In this document: positions 62,880-64,000 of the stretch, piece after piece | Position numbering within the stretch: position 1 is the stretch's first letter | Layout: each line of letters starts with the position of its first letter | Source of the DNA: Paramyrothecium sp. XJ0827 | Taxonomy: Eukaryota > Ascomycota > Sordariomycetes > Hypocreales > Stachybotryaceae | Direction: 5' to 3' | DNA: 64,000 nucleotides | NCBI GenBank assembly: GCA_020881915.1 | Contig: JAJFPB010000002.1 | Coordinates: 2,232,001 to 2,296,000, forward strand | Notes under the pieces: generated by a model | Seen by the model: the letters and a program-made list of their open reading frames with translations, nothing else | The model's database searches: none | Told to the model about the DNA's origin: nothing | Made by a program: the position numbers and the translations under genes

Positions 62880-64000
62880 ATGGGTGTCGGTCGACGTATG
62901 AAGAAGCAGGGCGCCCCAGAGCCCCTGTCCGAAGAACATTTCGCTCGCTTGAAACGCAAGGCCGGTCTGCCTGCCGATGCTCCCGCCGAGGTACCAGAGA
63001 AGAAGAAGCGGAGGACTGGCAAAGTCGCGGAGCCCAAGAAGAATGGTGCGGTGACGAAGAAGGCCAGTTCGGAGAAGTTGCGCCCGTCGAAGCCTGTCAA
63101 GGCTGCGCCCGCACCAAAGACGAATGGAAAGTCGAAAGCCAAGAAGCCCGTTCTGGAGGGCCTGTCCGACGATGATGAGATTGATATGGGAGACGAGTTT
63201 GATCTGTCAGAACTCGGCGAAGACGATTTGGCCGGTGCCACGCTCGGAGACGACTTCCTTGGCTCAGACTCGGGCTCGTCTGTGTTTGACTCGGACGCGG
63301 AGGATGATCACGGCGGCAAGACAATGTTCTCAGAAGACGAGGACGAGTCGGACGCCGAGGAGAAGCTCACAGCCGCCAACATCGCCGGTCTCTCCCGGAA
63401 ACTCGACATGCAAATGGCCGAGGAAGCCGCCGCCGACGCCGCTGAGATGGCCGAGACTGGCCTGCAGACAAACATTGACGGCGACAAACCACGAGTGTTG
63501 GCCGACGACGAGGACGAGGACGAGCTCACAAAGACCAACGCCCTGTTGGCCCCCGACCTGCAGCTCCTGCGCACCAGGATCACGGAGAACATCAGAGTGC
63601 TGGACGACTTCTCAAACCTTTCGGAGGAGGGCCGCTCAAGAGCAGAGTACACGGCGCAGCTCATCAAGGACATCTGTGCCTACTACGGCTACTCGGAGTA
63701 TCTGGCGGAGAAGCTCTACAACCTGTTCAGCCCGAGGGAGGCCTTCGCCTTCTTCGAAGCCAACGAGGCCCCCAGACCCGTGGTCATCAGAACCAACACG
63801 CTGAGGACGCACCGACGAGACCTGGCGCAGGCCCTGATCAACCGCGGCGTCACGCTGGAGCCCGTCGGCAAGTGGTCCAAGGTCGGCCTGCAGGTCTTCG
63901 AGAGCAGCGTCCCCCTGGGTGCCACGCCCGAGTACCTGGCCGGCCACTACATCCTGCAAGCCGCCTCCTCCTTCCTGCCCTGCATGGCGCTCGACCCCCA
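62880..64000 (+). CDS. NOP2: 25S rRNA cytosine-C5 methyltransferase Nop2, 3' end missing
   Basis: Nucleolar enzyme that methylates a cytosine of 25S rRNA and is needed for large-subunit assembly. The frame is open from ATG 62880 to the end of the window (373 codons); the rest lies outside. The N-terminus is basic (MGVGRRMKKQGAPEPL, KKKRRTGK), then acidic (DDDEIDMGDEFDLSEL; EDEDESDAEE), as in Nop2. From about residue 215 the conserved part begins: APDLQLLRTRITENIRVLDDF, YYGYSEYLAEKLYNLFSP, RPVVIRTNTLRTHRRDLAQAL, then ATPEYLAGHYILQAASSFLP, leading into the SAM-binding domain. The catalytic motifs are beyond the window. Confidence 0.95.
   Translation, partial: MGVGRRMKKQGAPEPLSEEHFARLKRKAGLPADAPAEVPEKKKRRTGKVAEPKKNGAVTKKASSEKLRPSKPVKAAPAPKTNGKSKAKKPVLEGLSDDDEIDMGDEFDLSELGEDDLAGATLGDDFLGSDSGSSVFDSDAEDDHGGKTMFSEDEDESDAEEKLTAANIAGLSRKLDMQMAEEAAADAAEMAETGLQTNIDGDKPRVLADDEDEDELTKTNALLAPDLQLLRTRITENIRVLDDFSNLSEEGRSRAEYTAQLIKDICAYYGYSEYLAEKLYNLFSPREAFAFFEANEAPRPVVIRTNTLRTHRRDLAQALINRGVTLEPVGKWSKVGLQVFESSVPLGATPEYLAGHYILQAASSFLPCMALDP

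Overview
The window is nuclear DNA of a filamentous ascomycete, most likely a Sordariomycete (Pezizomycotina); I cannot fix the genus. The reasons are: almost every gene is cut by short introns of about 50-70 nt with GTAAGT/GTATGT-type donors and CTAAC-like branch sites; the proteins read as fungal orthologues (Get2, Get5, Sde2, Nop2, Ufd1, LsdA-like); and TACCTTACC-type motifs are scattered between genes. There is no CRISPR array, operon, rRNA or convincing tRNA. Coordinates of spliced genes run from start to stop codon, and exons are given in the evidence.

Left part (0-38 kb), mainly conserved housekeeping genes: RPS10(-), SDE2(+), COX12(-), a B12D/NDUFA4-like mitochondrial protein(+), an RRM protein(-), SEC31(+), a secreted LsdA/ferritin-like protein(+), GET2(+), a TMEM135-like membrane protein(-), a bHLH transcription factor(+), a DJ-1/PfpI-family gene broken by one in-frame TAG(+), RVB2(-), a large coiled-coil protein(+), a nuclear protein possibly related to Ebp1(+), GAPDH(-), and the GYF-domain U5 snRNP protein Lin1/CD2BP2(-). 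Many neighbours are divergent and share 300-600 bp promoters.

Middle (38.8-57 kb): after UFD1 comes the unusual region. Ten genes within 16 kb encode small proteins with a roughly 50-60 residue Myb/SANT-like helical domain followed by a short basic or acidic nuclear tail. They fall into two sequence subfamilies. Members A-E have a W-D ... GY-F-T ... QHF pattern and a phase-2 intron at the same place. Members F-I have an F..A ... DW..VA ... R(F/Y) pattern. A larger tenth member is K. Two copies (C and D) look truncated. An unrelated coiled-coil gene lies between I and K. This looks like a local expansion of a fungal Myb-like family between otherwise conserved genes, and it is my best candidate for a poorly described system.

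Right part (57-64 kb): HSP60(+), cofilin(+), GET5(-) and the 5' two-thirds or so of NOP2(+), which runs off the end. The window therefore holds two members of the GET tail-anchored protein pathway (GET2 and GET5), two mitochondrial respiratory-chain genes back to back, and several splicing- or ribosome-related nuclear factors.
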